From assembly GCF_002101555.1 (NCBI RefSeq), contig NZ_LQOL01000081.1, positions 62,001 to 126,000 of the forward strand: DNA of 64,000 bases, in the 5' to 3' direction. Made by a program: the position numbers and the translations under genes. Source of the stretch: Mycolicibacterium canariasense. Lineage in GTDB: Bacteria; Actinomycetota; Actinomycetes; Mycobacteriales; Mycobacteriaceae. The notes under the pieces are model-generated. The model had not been told where the DNA came from and searched no databases. It saw only the letters and a program-made list of their open reading frames with translations. Positions 41,968-50,240 of the stretch are shown one piece after another (within the stretch, counting starts at the first letter, position 1; each line of letters begins with the position of its first letter).

Positions 41968-43065
41968 CTACCGTCCCCATCGCTGCGCCGCAGATACGGC
42001 GCGACTCTCCATTGAGCGTACCCATTTCGGGTCGATGATCGGCGTCAAACTACGACCACGCACGTAGTCGTCGAATGCCTCCACAGTGGTCCACTTGGGC
42101 AGGTAGCCTAGGTCGTTTCGCATCCGCGCGGTGTCCATCACCCGGCCATAGCTCAAGTAGTTCAACTGCTCGCGATCGAGTTCAGTGTAACTTGTTGCGC
42201 GCCTCAGTGAGTCGACGAGTTGTAGCGCCTGCCGCGGCATCGGCAGCGCGACCCGGCCCGAGCGCCGGATCGCCTGACTCATCATGATGATGCCCGAGGC
42301 GCCGATGTTGAAGGTGCCGGCGCGGCCGGCGATGGTGGCGCGTTCCAGCGCGCCGAGCGCGTCCTGCTCGTGCAGCAGTTGCAGCCGGGCGTCGTGTCCG
42401 AGCACCGAGGGCACCACCGGACCCGCGAGATACCGCGACAGCGCGGTGTCCATGGCCGGTCCGATCATGTTGGCCAGCCGCAGGATCGTCAGGGCGATAT
42501 CGGGCCTGCGCCTGGCCAGGCCACGCGCATACCCCTCGATGTCGATGCTGTCCCTGGCGAAGCCCTCACCCAGCGGCCGGCGCGCACTCTCGTCCTCGGT
42601 GAACAACACCGGATCTCGGGCGCTGGATCCGTAGACCTCAGAGGTCGACTTGAGCACCACCCGTTGCACGGTCGGAGCCTTCTGGCATGCCGCGAACAGC
42701 TGGATCGCGCCCATGACGTTCAGCTCTTTGAGCGTGGCCCGACCGCCGGCCCGCGGCGCGTAGGACGCCGCCGCGGCGTGCACGACGGTGTCGACGTTGC
42801 CGTTGCGGATGACCTTCGCGATGAACGGGTTGCGGATATCGGCGCGGACGAACTCCGCGCGACCCATCCGGCGCAGCAGGTCTTTACTCGGTGCGATGGC
42901 GTCGACCGCGATGACGTGATCGATCGCCGGGTTCTGGGCGAGGCGCGCCGTCAGGTAGCCGCCGAGAAACCGGCACGCACCGGTGACCAGTACGACCTTG
43001 GGGCCCGTCGCCGAGCCTCCAGTGCCCCTGGTGTCACCGCTGTCGCCGGATCCCTGCGCATCCAT
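41968..43065 (-). CDS. NAD-dependent epimerase/dehydratase-like protein (Rv0501-like)
   Basis: A 365-residue extended SDR with LVTGACRFLGGYLTARL as nucleotide motif, in which the usual GxGF is changed to ACRF, and DIRNP, VVHAAAAS, and STSEVYGSS as further blocks. The catalytic YxxxK is not intact: the equivalent IEGYARGLARR lacks the lysine. The protein may bind NAD without normal epimerase chemistry. It corresponds to M. tuberculosis galE2, but the sugar role is doubtful. Confidence 0.85.
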   Translation of the reverse strand: MDAQGSGDSGDTRGTGGSATGPKVVLVTGACRFLGGYLTARLAQNPAIDHVIAVDAIAPSKDLLRRMGRAEFVRADIRNPFIAKVIRNGNVDTVVHAAAASYAPRAGGRATLKELNVMGAIQLFAACQKAPTVQRVVLKSTSEVYGSSARDPVLFTEDESARRPLGEGFARDSIDIEGYARGLARRRPDIALTILRLANMIGPAMDTALSRYLAGPVVPSVLGHDARLQLLHEQDALGALERATIAGRAGTFNIGASGIIMMSQAIRRSGRVALPMPRQALQLVDSLRRATSYTELDREQLNYLSYGRVMDTARMRNDLGYLPKWTTVEAFDDYVRGRSLTPIIDPKWVRSMESRAVSAAQRWGR

Positions 43066-43094
43066 CGGGCGAGCCTACCGAGAAGCGCGAAAGA

Positions 43095-43196
43095 CTACTT
43101 ACCGAGTTTTCTGCGCTGAACCCGTGTACGGCGAAGCAGCTTGCGGTGCTTCTTCTTCGACATGCGCTTACGCCGCTTCTTGATGACTGAACCCAT
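43095..43196 (-). CDS. small ribosomal subunit protein bS22
   Basis: A 33-residue, extremely basic protein, [20 protein letters not shown] at the start and ending [12 protein letters not shown]. It matches the short mycobacterial protein (Rv0500B-like) seen bound to the 30S subunit near the decoding centre and named bS22. GGAG lies about 5 bases before ATG 43196. It is too short for most gene finders. Confidence 0.88.
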
Positions 43197-43282
43197 GAAC
43201 TCCGCTACCTACCAATGAAGGAACTGACCGGGTCACCTTACCCGCCAGGCCTGCCAGAGCGGAAAACGCGCCCAGCCGACCG

Positions 43283-43513
43283 TCAGCCGGCGCTGAAGTA
43301 CGACGTCTCCAGCAGGTCGTGGACAGCCTTCGCGTGCACGCGGAACGACCGGCCCACCCGCACGGCCGGCAGCTCACCGTTGTGCACCAGCCGGTAGACG
43401 GTCATCTTGCTGACCCGCATCAGACTGGCCACTTCGGCAACGGTCAGAAATTGAGCTTTGGGCTGGCCTTCGCCAGCCGAATCCCGCGCCGATGGCCCGT
43501 TCATTGACGTCAT
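43283..43513 (-). CDS. BldC-like helix-turn-helix DNA-binding protein (Rv0500A-like)
   Basis: A 76-residue MerR-type winged-helix protein without an effector domain. FLTVAEVASLMRVSKMTVYRLVHNGELPAVRVGRSFRV covers almost the whole DNA-binding fold, as in Streptomyces BldC, which multimerises on direct repeats. ATG 43513 or 43504 is the start. It lies between proC and the bS22 gene on the same strand. Targets are unknown. Confidence 0.85.
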   Translation of the reverse strand: MTSMNGPSARDSAGEGQPKAQFLTVAEVASLMRVSKMTVYRLVHNGELPAVRVGRSFRVHAKAVHDLLETSYFSAG

Positions 43514-43543
43514 CGCAACCCAATCCTTAAGGCACGGCCAGTT

Positions 43544-43565
43544 CCAGCGGCTTCCCCACCGCTGG
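43544..43565. repeat. 7-bp stem inverted repeat upstream of the BldC-like gene
   Basis: CCAGCGG (43544-43550) and CCGCTGG (43559-43565) form a perfect stem with an 8-base loop, 31 bases before the BldC-like start. It could end the proC transcript, fold in the leader, or be an operator. Confidence 0.4.
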
Positions 43566-43652
43566 CACGAACGCGTGCATACAACGAGGAGAATAGCGTG
43601 GCCATTGGGGTTATTGCGACGGGTGTGGGGTAATCCGTCCGAAATTCTTGAA

Positions 43653-44504
43653 TTACTCTGATGTAATTCCGAGCTGCTCAGAGCGTGTTTTCGCAGCTGC
43701 CACCGCGTTGGCGACCGCGGCCCGCAGGCCCCCGCGTTCCAGTTCACGCAGCCCAGCGGCGGTGGTACCACCCGGTGAGGTCACGATAGCCCGCAACTGT
43801 GCCGCTGTGGTGTCCAATGCGGCATCTGGTGCACTGTCGAGGCGGTCCAGCAGCATCGCGGCCGACCCCGCCATGGTCTGCGCCACCAGATCGGTGGCCA
43901 CCGCACGTGGCAAACCCGCATCGACCCCGGCGTCGACCATGGCCTCGACCATCAGGAAGAAGTACGCCGGGCCGGATCCCGACAGCGCCGTCACGGCATC
44001 GAGCTGCGCCTCCGGCACGGTGAGCACCCCGCCGACGGTGTCGAAGATCGCCGACACCTCCTTGAGTTGCTCCTCGGTGGCGAAGCGGCCCCTGGACAGC
44101 GCGCTGACGCCCCCGCCGACCACCATCGGCGCATTGGGCATCACCCGGATCACCGGGGCGCCAGCGGGCAGCTTGGACTCGTAGAACGACGTGCTGACGC
44201 CGGCGGCCACGCTGACGACCACCTGCTCGGCGCTGTCGTCGTCGGCCTTGCCGACGGCCTCGGCGATCTCGGCCAGCGCCGAGTCCACGTCGCCGGGTTT
44301 CACCGCGACGATCACGTAGGTGGCGTTCTCGGCCGCATCGGCGACCGAGGTGACCAGCACCGAGTAGGTGTCGGACAGGTATTGGGCGCGCTCGGCGAAC
44401 TTCTCCGCGACGACCAGGTCCTTGACGTGGCGGCCGGCTCGTAACAGTCCCGAGAGCAGCGCTTCACCGATGCTGCCCCCGCCGATGATTGCAATCCTTG
44501 ACAC
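43653..44504 (-). CDS. proC: pyrroline-5-carboxylate reductase ProC
   Basis: A 283-residue enzyme for the last step of proline synthesis. IAIIGGGSIGEALLSGLL is the nucleotide motif, RVMPNAPMVVGGG and ALSGSGPAYFFLMVEAMVDAGV are ProC signatures, and TSPGGTTAAGLRELE ends the catalytic domain. GTG 44504 is chosen by alignment. It lies 48 bases downstream of a TIM-barrel isomerase gene. Confidence 0.94.
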   Translation of the reverse strand: MSRIAIIGGGSIGEALLSGLLRAGRHVKDLVVAEKFAERAQYLSDTYSVLVTSVADAAENATYVIVAVKPGDVDSALAEIAEAVGKADDDSAEQVVVSVAAGVSTSFYESKLPAGAPVIRVMPNAPMVVGGGVSALSRGRFATEEQLKEVSAIFDTVGGVLTVPEAQLDAVTALSGSGPAYFFLMVEAMVDAGVDAGLPRAVATDLVAQTMAGSAAMLLDRLDSAPDAALDTTAAQLRAIVTSPGGTTAAGLRELERGGLRAAVANAVAAAKTRSEQLGITSE

Positions 44505-44552
44505 GGGCAAAGCATTGCACGCGCGGCGCCGCCGGGGCACCGTGGGCGGCCG

Positions 44553-45398
44553 TCAGCGCAGCAGATGTTGCCTGGCGAAGCTCAGCGATTCGACGAGCAG
44601 CGCCTCCCGCTCGGCGGCGGTGCGGGCCTGTGAGGTGGTGACCTCCAGAATGACGTGCCCGGTGAAGTCGGAGGCGGCCAACATCCGGCAGATCTCCGCG
44701 GCGGGCTGGGTGCCGCGGCCGGGCACCAGGTGCTCGTCGGTGGACGCGCCGCTGCCGTCGCACAGGTGCAGATGCGCCAGCCCCGCACCCATCCGTTGCG
44801 CCATGTCGATGGCATCGGTGCCCGCGGTGGCGCTGTGCGACAGGTCGAGCGTGTAGTGCGCATGGCCGCCGTCGAGCGGGTCGTAGGACGGTGCGAAGGC
44901 CGAGATCGCCGGGCCGGGCCGGCCACCGCGCTTGCGCATCCGCTCGATCGACGGCGCCCCGGGGCCCCAGAACCGGTCGGCGCGGAACGGGAACATGTTC
45001 TCCACCGCCACCAGCACGTCGCTACCGCGCTCCAACTCGGCGACCTGCTCGGCGAAGCCCTCGGCGTACCGCCGTTGCCAGCGGAACGGCGGGTGCACCA
45101 CCACCGTCTGGGCACCCAGCTGCTCGGCGGCGCGCACGCTGCGCTCCAGTTTGGGGATCGGATTGGCGCCCCACACCCGCTGCGAGATCAACAGGCACGG
45201 CGCGTGCACGGACAGCACCGGGATGCCGTAGCGCTGTGAGAGGGCGTCGATGGCATCGATGTCCTGGCTGACCGGTTCGGCCCACACCATCAGCTCGACC
45301 CCGTCGTAACCCAGGCGGGCGGCGTAGTCGAAGGCGGCTTCGGTCCGCAGCGGGTACACCGAGGCGGTGGACAGGCCGACCTTGATGGCAGGGCGCAC
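44553..45398 (-). CDS. sugar phosphate isomerase/epimerase-like TIM-barrel protein (Rv0498-like)
   Basis: A 281-residue AP-endonuclease-2/xylose-isomerase-like barrel. LGYDGVELMVW, LSVHAPCL, VVVHPPFRWQ, VAVENMFP, and LAHLHLCDGSG supply the His/Glu/Asp metal ligands expected of the fold. The substrate is unknown. It starts with GTG 45398, 3 bases after the stop of the Rv0497-like gene. Confidence 0.82.
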   Translation of the reverse strand: MRPAIKVGLSTASVYPLRTEAAFDYAARLGYDGVELMVWAEPVSQDIDAIDALSQRYGIPVLSVHAPCLLISQRVWGANPIPKLERSVRAAEQLGAQTVVVHPPFRWQRRYAEGFAEQVAELERGSDVLVAVENMFPFRADRFWGPGAPSIERMRKRGGRPGPAISAFAPSYDPLDGGHAHYTLDLSHSATAGTDAIDMAQRMGAGLAHLHLCDGSGASTDEHLVPGRGTQPAAEICRMLAASDFTGHVILEVTTSQARTAAEREALLVESLSFARQHLLR

Positions 45399-45401
45399 CG
45401 G

Positions 45402-46376
45402 TCAGGTGGACTGCAGCAGGGCCAGGGGGCCGAGCGTCACCAGTGCCCCGACGGCCACCGCGATCAGGGTGCTGGCGATGTCCTCGGTTCTGCGCACCAC
45501 GCGCACCCCGACCACCAGGCCCAGGATGACCAATACCGACAGCACCAGGGCGACGATGTTGTTCCATTTCCACAGCTGGTCGAAGGCCACGAACAGGCCG
45601 GCACCGAACAGCACCGCGAAGATGCTCTGCGCGACGATCCACACCCCGTGCAGGAACGGCGACCGGCTGGTGGCCGGCTGCGCATCGGCTTCCTCGGTGC
45701 CCTCCTGACCGGGCTCGTCGGTCACCACCGCGGTGTCGGTCAGCGTGGCCGCGGTGTCCGGGCCGCCCAGATCGACGTCCTCCGAGCGGGGCACCCGGGA
45801 CAGGTACGACGGGAACGCCGACGGCAGGGCGCCCGTGCCGTCGGTGGCAGCGCCCGCCTCCGGGTCGACGTCCGTGAGATCGACGGCGGCGAGCTCGTCG
45901 TCGTCCAGCGGGTCCGGGCTCATCTCCTCGGCACCGCCCGCGGGCAGGGCGGCCGAGCGGCGCAGGCCGTGGTGCGTGTGGTGCGGTTCGGGCTCCGGCT
46001 CGGGTTCAGCCTCAGGTTCGGGTTCGGCCTGGGCGGTGTCCGGACCGTCCTCGGCGACCTGGGGCTGTTCCAGTACCGATTGGGCTTCGACGGCGACCTC
46101 GGCTTCGGCCGGCACCGCGGGCTGCTCACCGGGCGCCTCGACGTGGCCGTTATCGGTAGCGGTGTCGGTGGCGGTGTCGATCGCCTCGTGCTCGTCGGTG
46201 TGATAGTTGACGATCGGGATCTCGCCGGTGAGCTCGGCCACGGTGACGGCATCGGCGTTACCGCGCCGGCGGCGTCGCCGGCCGCCCGGCGACGGGGCGC
46301 CGATGCTGCCGTTCTTCGCCAGCAGCTCCGCCACCGAGATGGGGCGGGTGCTGGTGGTGTCGTTCGGTTCTGTCAT
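45402..46376 (-). CDS. membrane protein with long acidic disordered region (Rv0497-like)
   Basis: A 324-residue protein. The N-terminus has ISVAELLAKNG, a poly-Arg stretch GGRRRRRRG and TVAELTGEIP, motifs shared by several mycobacterial envelope proteins. Residues 60-230 are acidic and repetitive (PEPEAEPEPEPEPHH). The last 85 residues hold three membrane helices. Function is unknown. It overlaps the ppx1 stop region as ATGA. Confidence 0.72.
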   Translation of the reverse strand: MTEPNDTTSTRPISVAELLAKNGSIGAPSPGGRRRRRRGNADAVTVAELTGEIPIVNYHTDEHEAIDTATDTATDNGHVEAPGEQPAVPAEAEVAVEAQSVLEQPQVAEDGPDTAQAEPEPEAEPEPEPEPHHTHHGLRRSAALPAGGAEEMSPDPLDDDELAAVDLTDVDPEAGAATDGTGALPSAFPSYLSRVPRSEDVDLGGPDTAATLTDTAVVTDEPGQEGTEEADAQPATSRSPFLHGVWIVAQSIFAVLFGAGLFVAFDQLWKWNNIVALVLSVLVILGLVVGVRVVRRTEDIASTLIAVAVGALVTLGPLALLQST

Positions 46377-47347
46377 CGTCTGTTGCCTTTGGGCAATGGT
46401 GTCTCCACCAAGGCTGTGCCGTCGGCCTCACTGTCGAGTTTCCGCAGGATGAGGCCTTCCCGCAACGCCCAGGGGCAGATCTCCACCTGCTCGATACCCA
46501 GCGCGCGCATGCTGGCTTCAGCTACCAGGGCTCCGGCCACGATCTGTGGCGCCCGTTCGGCACTCACCCCCTCCAACTCGGCTCGGTCGGCCGTAGTCAT
46601 CCTAGAGATGAACGCTATGAGCTGCCGCAATCCCGCGGCGGTCAGGGTGCGTTTGACCCGCGGCCCGGCCGCCGAGGGGGCCGCGCCGGTGAGCCGGGCC
46701 AGCGAACGGAACGTCTTGGACGTGGCGACCGCCAGATCGGGGCTGCCCGCCGTCTGGATCGTCGACCCGGCCTCCGACATCTCGGTGGCCAGCCAGTCCC
46801 GCAGCGCGGCCACCTTGCGCCGCCCCGGCGGATCGTCGGCCAGCCACTCCCTGGTCAGCCGGCCGGCCCCCAACGGCAGCGACAACGCCACCTCCGGCTC
46901 CTCGTCCACCCCGCTGGACAACTCCAGTGAGCCGCCGCCGATATCGATGTTGATGATCCGGCCTGCGCTCCAGCCGTACCAGCGGCGCACCGCGAGGAAC
47001 GTCAGCCGGGACTCGTCCACCCCACTGAGCACCCGCAGCGACACCCCGGCCTCGGTCTGCACCCGGGCCAGCACGTCCTCGGAGTTGGTGGCGTCGCGCA
47101 CCGCGGAGGTGGCGAAGGCCATCAGTTCGGCGCAACCCGAGCTGGTGGCGATGCTGGCGAACTCGGTGACCGTGTCCACCAGCTTGTCCGCCCCCTTGCG
47201 GGTGAGCTTGCCCGAGGAGTCGATCGACTCGGCCAGCCGCAGCGCGGCCTTGGTGGAGCTCATCGGTGTCGGATGGCCGCCGCGGCGCGCGTCGACCACC
47301 AACAGATGAACCGTATTGCTGCCTACGTCGAGCACGCCCAATCGCAC
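46373..47347 (-). CDS. ppx1: exopolyphosphatase/pppGpp phosphohydrolase Ppx1
   Basis: A 324-residue sugar-kinase-fold phosphatase. LGVLDVGSNTVHLLV is the phosphate-1 loop, AFATSAVRDATNSEDV follows, and NIDIGGGSLELSSG is phosphate-2. It degrades short polyphosphate and may act on (p)ppGpp. TAACGT (47360-47355) ends seven bases upstream of GTG 47347, so the mRNA is probably leaderless. It lies divergent from the Rv0495c-like gene. Confidence 0.88.
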   Translation of the reverse strand: MRLGVLDVGSNTVHLLVVDARRGGHPTPMSSTKAALRLAESIDSSGKLTRKGADKLVDTVTEFASIATSSGCAELMAFATSAVRDATNSEDVLARVQTEAGVSLRVLSGVDESRLTFLAVRRWYGWSAGRIINIDIGGGSLELSSGVDEEPEVALSLPLGAGRLTREWLADDPPGRRKVAALRDWLATEMSEAGSTIQTAGSPDLAVATSKTFRSLARLTGAAPSAAGPRVKRTLTAAGLRQLIAFISRMTTADRAELEGVSAERAPQIVAGALVAEASMRALGIEQVEICPWALREGLILRKLDSEADGTALVETPLPKGNRR

Positions 47348-47354
47348 GCGGACC

Positions 47355-47360
47355 ACGTTA
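47355..47360 (-). promoter_or_regulatory. -10 element for leaderless ppx1 transcript
   Basis: TAACGT fits TANNNT and lies seven bases before the ppx1 GTG. The whole gap to the divergent gene is only 34 bases, so both promoters must overlap. Confidence 0.4.
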
Positions 47361-47381
47361 GTGGGTTTACCGTTTACTCCC

Positions 47382-48170
47382 GTGAGCACATCGCACGTCG
47401 GCGGTTTGGGTAACGAGGTCGAACTGGACTTCGCCCGGGAATGGGTGGAGTTCTTCGACCCCGACAATCCCCAGCACGTCATCGCCGCGGATATGACCTG
47501 GCTGTTGTCCCGGTGGACGTGTGTGTTCGGCACACCGGCCTGTCAGGGCACGGTGGCCGGCCGCCCGGACGACGGTTGCTGCTCGCACGGCGCGTTCCTG
47601 TCCGATGACGACGACCGCGCCTCGCTCGACGACGCGGTGCAGCAGCTGAGCGCCGACGACTGGCAGTTCCGCGACAAGGGGCTGGGCCGCAAGGGCTACC
47701 TGGAGATGGACGAGTACGACGGCAAGCCCAACCTGCGCACCCGAAAGTACAAGGGCGCCTGCATCTTCCTGAACCGGCCGGGTTTCGCCGGCGGTATCGG
47801 CTGTGCGCTGCACAGCAAAGCGCTCAAGCTGGGTGTGGAACCGCTGACCATGAAGCCGGAGGTGTGCTGGCAGCTACCGATCCGGCGCACGCAGGAGTGG
47901 GTGACCCGCCCGGACGGCACCGACATCCTCAAGACCACGATCACCGAGTACGACCGGCGCGGTTGGGGCGAGGGCGGTGCCGACCTGCACTGGTACTGCA
48001 CCGGCGACCCGGCCGCCCATGTCGGCGCCCGGCCGGTGTGGGAGTCCTACGCGCCCGAGCTGACCGAGCTGCTCGGCGAGAAGGCCTACGCCGAACTGGC
48101 CGCCATGTGCCGGCGCCGGGGCATGCTGGGGTTGATCGCCGTGCACCCGGCCACCCGGGCCGCGGAGTAA
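47382..48170 (+). CDS. cysteine-rich conserved protein (Rv0495c-like)
   Basis: A 262-residue protein with conserved cysteines and histidines: FGTPACQGTVAGRPDDGCCSHGA (about 50-72), YKGACIFLNRPG, GGIGCALHSKAL, EVCWQLP, and WYCTGD. The pattern suggests a bound metal or iron-sulfur centre; no enzyme family is certain. GTG 47382 is chosen by alignment with Rv0495c. It faces regX3 with a 5-base gap. Confidence 0.78.
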   Translation: MSTSHVGGLGNEVELDFAREWVEFFDPDNPQHVIAADMTWLLSRWTCVFGTPACQGTVAGRPDDGCCSHGAFLSDDDDRASLDDAVQQLSADDWQFRDKGLGRKGYLEMDEYDGKPNLRTRKYKGACIFLNRPGFAGGIGCALHSKALKLGVEPLTMKPEVCWQLPIRRTQEWVTRPDGTDILKTTITEYDRRGWGEGGADLHWYCTGDPAAHVGARPVWESYAPELTELLGEKAYAELAAMCRRRGMLGLIAVHPATRAAE

Positions 48171-48175
48171 CCCGC

Positions 48176-48862
48176 CTAGCCCTCCAGCTTGTAACCCAGG
48201 CCGCGCACGGTGACCAGGTGCACCGGGTTGGCCGGGTCGGCCTCGATCTTGCTGCGCAGCCGCTTGACATGCACGTCCAGGGTCTTGGTGTCGCCGACGT
48301 AATCGGCACCCCACACCCGGTCGATGAGCTGACCGCGGGCGAGCACCCGGCCGCTGTTGCGCATCAGGTACTCCAGCAGGTCGAACTCCTTGAGCGGCAA
48401 CGTGATCGGTTCGCCGTTCACGCTGACGACGTGCCGCTCCACATCCATGCGCACCGGGCCGGCCTCCAAAATCCCGTCGCCGGAACCGGTTTCGTCGGTG
48501 TCGGCACCGCGACGCAGCACCGCGCGGATGCGGGCGATGAGCTCACGCGCCGAGTACGGCTTGGTGACGTAGTCGTCGGCGCCCAACTCCAGGCCGACCA
48601 CCTTGTCGATCTCGCTGTCCCGCGCGGTCACCATGATGACCGGCACGCTGGACCGCGACCGCAGCTGCTTGCAGACGTCGGTGCCGCTCATGCCCGGGAG
48701 CATCAGGTCCAGCAGCACGATGTCCGCACCCGCCCGCTCGAATTCCGCCAGCGCGGACGGGCCGTCGCCCACCACGGTGGCCTCGAACCCCTCCTTGCGC
48801 AGCAGGAAGGCCAGCGGATCAGCCAGGGACTCTTCATCTTCCACGATCAGGACACTGGTCAT
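48176..48862 (-). CDS. regX3: phosphate-responsive response regulator RegX3
   Basis: A 228-residue OmpR/PhoB-type regulator. The receiver has phospho-acceptor Asp52 (VLLDLMLPGMSG), Thr in VTARD and Lys in VTKPYSA. The winged helix has LPLKEFDLLEYLMRNSGRVL and VDVHVKRLRSKIE-type recognition (DVHVKRLRSKIEAD). It activates phosphate-starvation genes in mycobacteria. ATG 48862 overlaps the stop of the 21-residue ORF upstream as ATGA. Confidence 0.95.
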   Translation of the reverse strand: MTSVLIVEDEESLADPLAFLLRKEGFEATVVGDGPSALAEFERAGADIVLLDLMLPGMSGTDVCKQLRSRSSVPVIMVTARDSEIDKVVGLELGADDYVTKPYSARELIARIRAVLRRGADTDETGSGDGILEAGPVRMDVERHVVSVNGEPITLPLKEFDLLEYLMRNSGRVLARGQLIDRVWGADYVGDTKTLDVHVKRLRSKIEADPANPVHLVTVRGLGYKLEG

Positions 48863-48934
48863 CGGTTCGTCGTGCCTTCCGTCGCGTCGTGGCTGAAGTC
48901 TTCCACGATCAAAACACTGGTCATCGGTTTCGTC
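48837..48934. repeat. direct duplication of the regX3 start region (MIRU-like)
   Basis: Copies at 48837-48871 and 48899-48934 (35 and 36 bases) differ by one inserted base and two substitutions, and their starts are 62 bases apart. Each spans eight or nine bases of leader plus the first nine codons of RegX3 (MTSVLIVED). The arrangement recalls the MIRU elements found at this junction in the M. tuberculosis complex, but the sequence itself is different. Confidence 0.8.
48859..48924 (-). CDS. 21-residue ORF between senX3 and regX3
   Basis: This frame starts MTSVLIVED, identical to the RegX3 N-terminus, then continues FSHDATEGTTNR. It begins 8 bases after the senX3 stop and its TGA overlaps the regX3 ATG. 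GAGAGGA lies about 12 bases before its start. It would bridge translation from senX3 to regX3. Whether the peptide has a function is unknown. Confidence 0.55.
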   Translation of the reverse strand: MTSVLIVEDFSHDATEGTTNR

Positions 48935-50117
48935 AGTCCTCTCGGTCGTCTCGCTCGTACGAGTCGTCGGTGTCGGGGTAGGCCGGAATCGACAGGGTGA
49001 ACGTCGAGCCGGTGCCGGGCTGGCTCCACAGCCGGATGGTGCCGTTGTGGTTGGCCGCGACATGTTTGACGATCGCCAGGCCGAGCCCGGTGCCGCCGGT
49101 GGCGCGGGACCGGGCCTTGTCCACCCGGAAGAACCGCTCGAAGACCCGCTCCTGATCGGCCCTGGCGATACCGATACCGCGGTCGGTCACCGCGATCTCG
49201 ATATCGTTGCCGCGCCTGCGCCGGCTGATCGACACACTCGACCCGTTCGGGGAGTACGCGATGGCATTGGACACCAGATTGGCGATGGCCGTCACCAACA
49301 GACCCTGGTCGCCGAGGACCCGGTAGCCGGTCGGGGCGTCGGTGGTGATCGAGATGTCGGCGTTGTCGGCCGAGACCTTGTGCCGCGACAGCGCCTCGGA
49401 GACGACGGTGTCCACGTCGACGACCTCGAGATCGGGTAGCGGCTCGGCACCCTGCAGCCGGGACAACTCGATGAGCTCGCCCACCATGCTGGCCAGCCGG
49501 TGCGATTCCACCAGCATCTTGTCGGCGAACCGGCGCACCGTCTCGGGATCGTCGGCCGAGGCCAGCAGCGCCTCGGCCAGCACCCCCATCGCTCCGACAG
49601 GGGTTTTCAGCTCGTGGCTGACGTTGGCCACGAAGTCCCGGCGGGTGGCTTCCATCCGCGCCTGCTCGGACTGGTCCCCCACGAACACCACCGCGAACCG
49701 GCGGTCCTCCTCGGTGAGCAGCCGCACGTGCCCGCGCACGGACAACCCGGACCGGCCGGTGACCGCGCGCTTGCGCGGCGACAGGTCGATATCGACGTCC
49801 TCGCCGCTGGACAAGCAGCGCTGCACGGCCTGCCAGGCGCGTTCGTCGAGCAGGCGGTCGCGCACCAGCCCGAGTTCGGCGGCCTGGTCGTTCATGTAGA
49901 CCACATCGCGGAAGGCGTCGACCACGACGATGCCCATCGGTGAGAGGCCCACCACGTGGCTGAGCATCTGGGAGACGGTGATCCCGCCCTCTTCGGCATC
50001 ACGGCGCGCTCGGCGCTGCTGGCGGACCCGGGAGATGACGGTTCCCGCCGCCACGCCGATCCCGAGCGCGAGCAGCGTCACGGCTGCCGTCAGCAGCAGC
50101 ACGGATGCCACACTCAC
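48933..50117 (-). CDS. senX3: phosphate sensor histidine kinase SenX3
   Basis: A 394-residue membrane kinase. One N-terminal helix (about 5-27) is followed by a PAS domain (50-150), the phospho-acceptor His168 in NVSHELKTPVGA, then N box NLVSNAIAYSPNG, and G boxes ITDRGIGIA-type (VTDRGIGIA) and GGTGLGLAIVKH. It senses phosphate status through PhoU and the Pst system and phosphorylates RegX3. It starts with GTG 50117, 123 bases after gpmA. Confidence 0.95.
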   Translation of the reverse strand: MSVASVLLLTAAVTLLALGIGVAAGTVISRVRQQRRARRDAEEGGITVSQMLSHVVGLSPMGIVVVDAFRDVVYMNDQAAELGLVRDRLLDERAWQAVQRCLSSGEDVDIDLSPRKRAVTGRSGLSVRGHVRLLTEEDRRFAVVFVGDQSEQARMEATRRDFVANVSHELKTPVGAMGVLAEALLASADDPETVRRFADKMLVESHRLASMVGELIELSRLQGAEPLPDLEVVDVDTVVSEALSRHKVSADNADISITTDAPTGYRVLGDQGLLVTAIANLVSNAIAYSPNGSSVSISRRRRGNDIEIAVTDRGIGIARADQERVFERFFRVDKARSRATGGTGLGLAIVKHVAANHNGTIRLWSQPGTGSTFTLSIPAYPDTDDSYERDDRED

Positions 50118-50136
50118 GCGAAAATCGTACGCATCC

Positions 50137-50226
50137 GGTGAACGTCATCCCAGCAGCGTGCGGCCAAACCGGGACATGTCACACAAGCAAACACAGGAGT
50201 TCGGCCCGCGTTCACCTGAGTTAACC
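50137..50226. promoter_or_regulatory. putative RegX3 boxes upstream of senX3
   Basis: GGTGAAC (50137-50143) lies 20 bases before the senX3 start. GTTCACC (50210-50216) and GTTAACC (50220-50226) form a direct repeat at a 10-base interval near the gpmA stop. GTTCACC-like repeats are typical RegX3 targets, and the operon is known to be autoregulated. Which of the two clusters is used cannot be decided here. Confidence 0.45.
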
Positions 50227-50240
50227 CGCTATTTGCCGGG

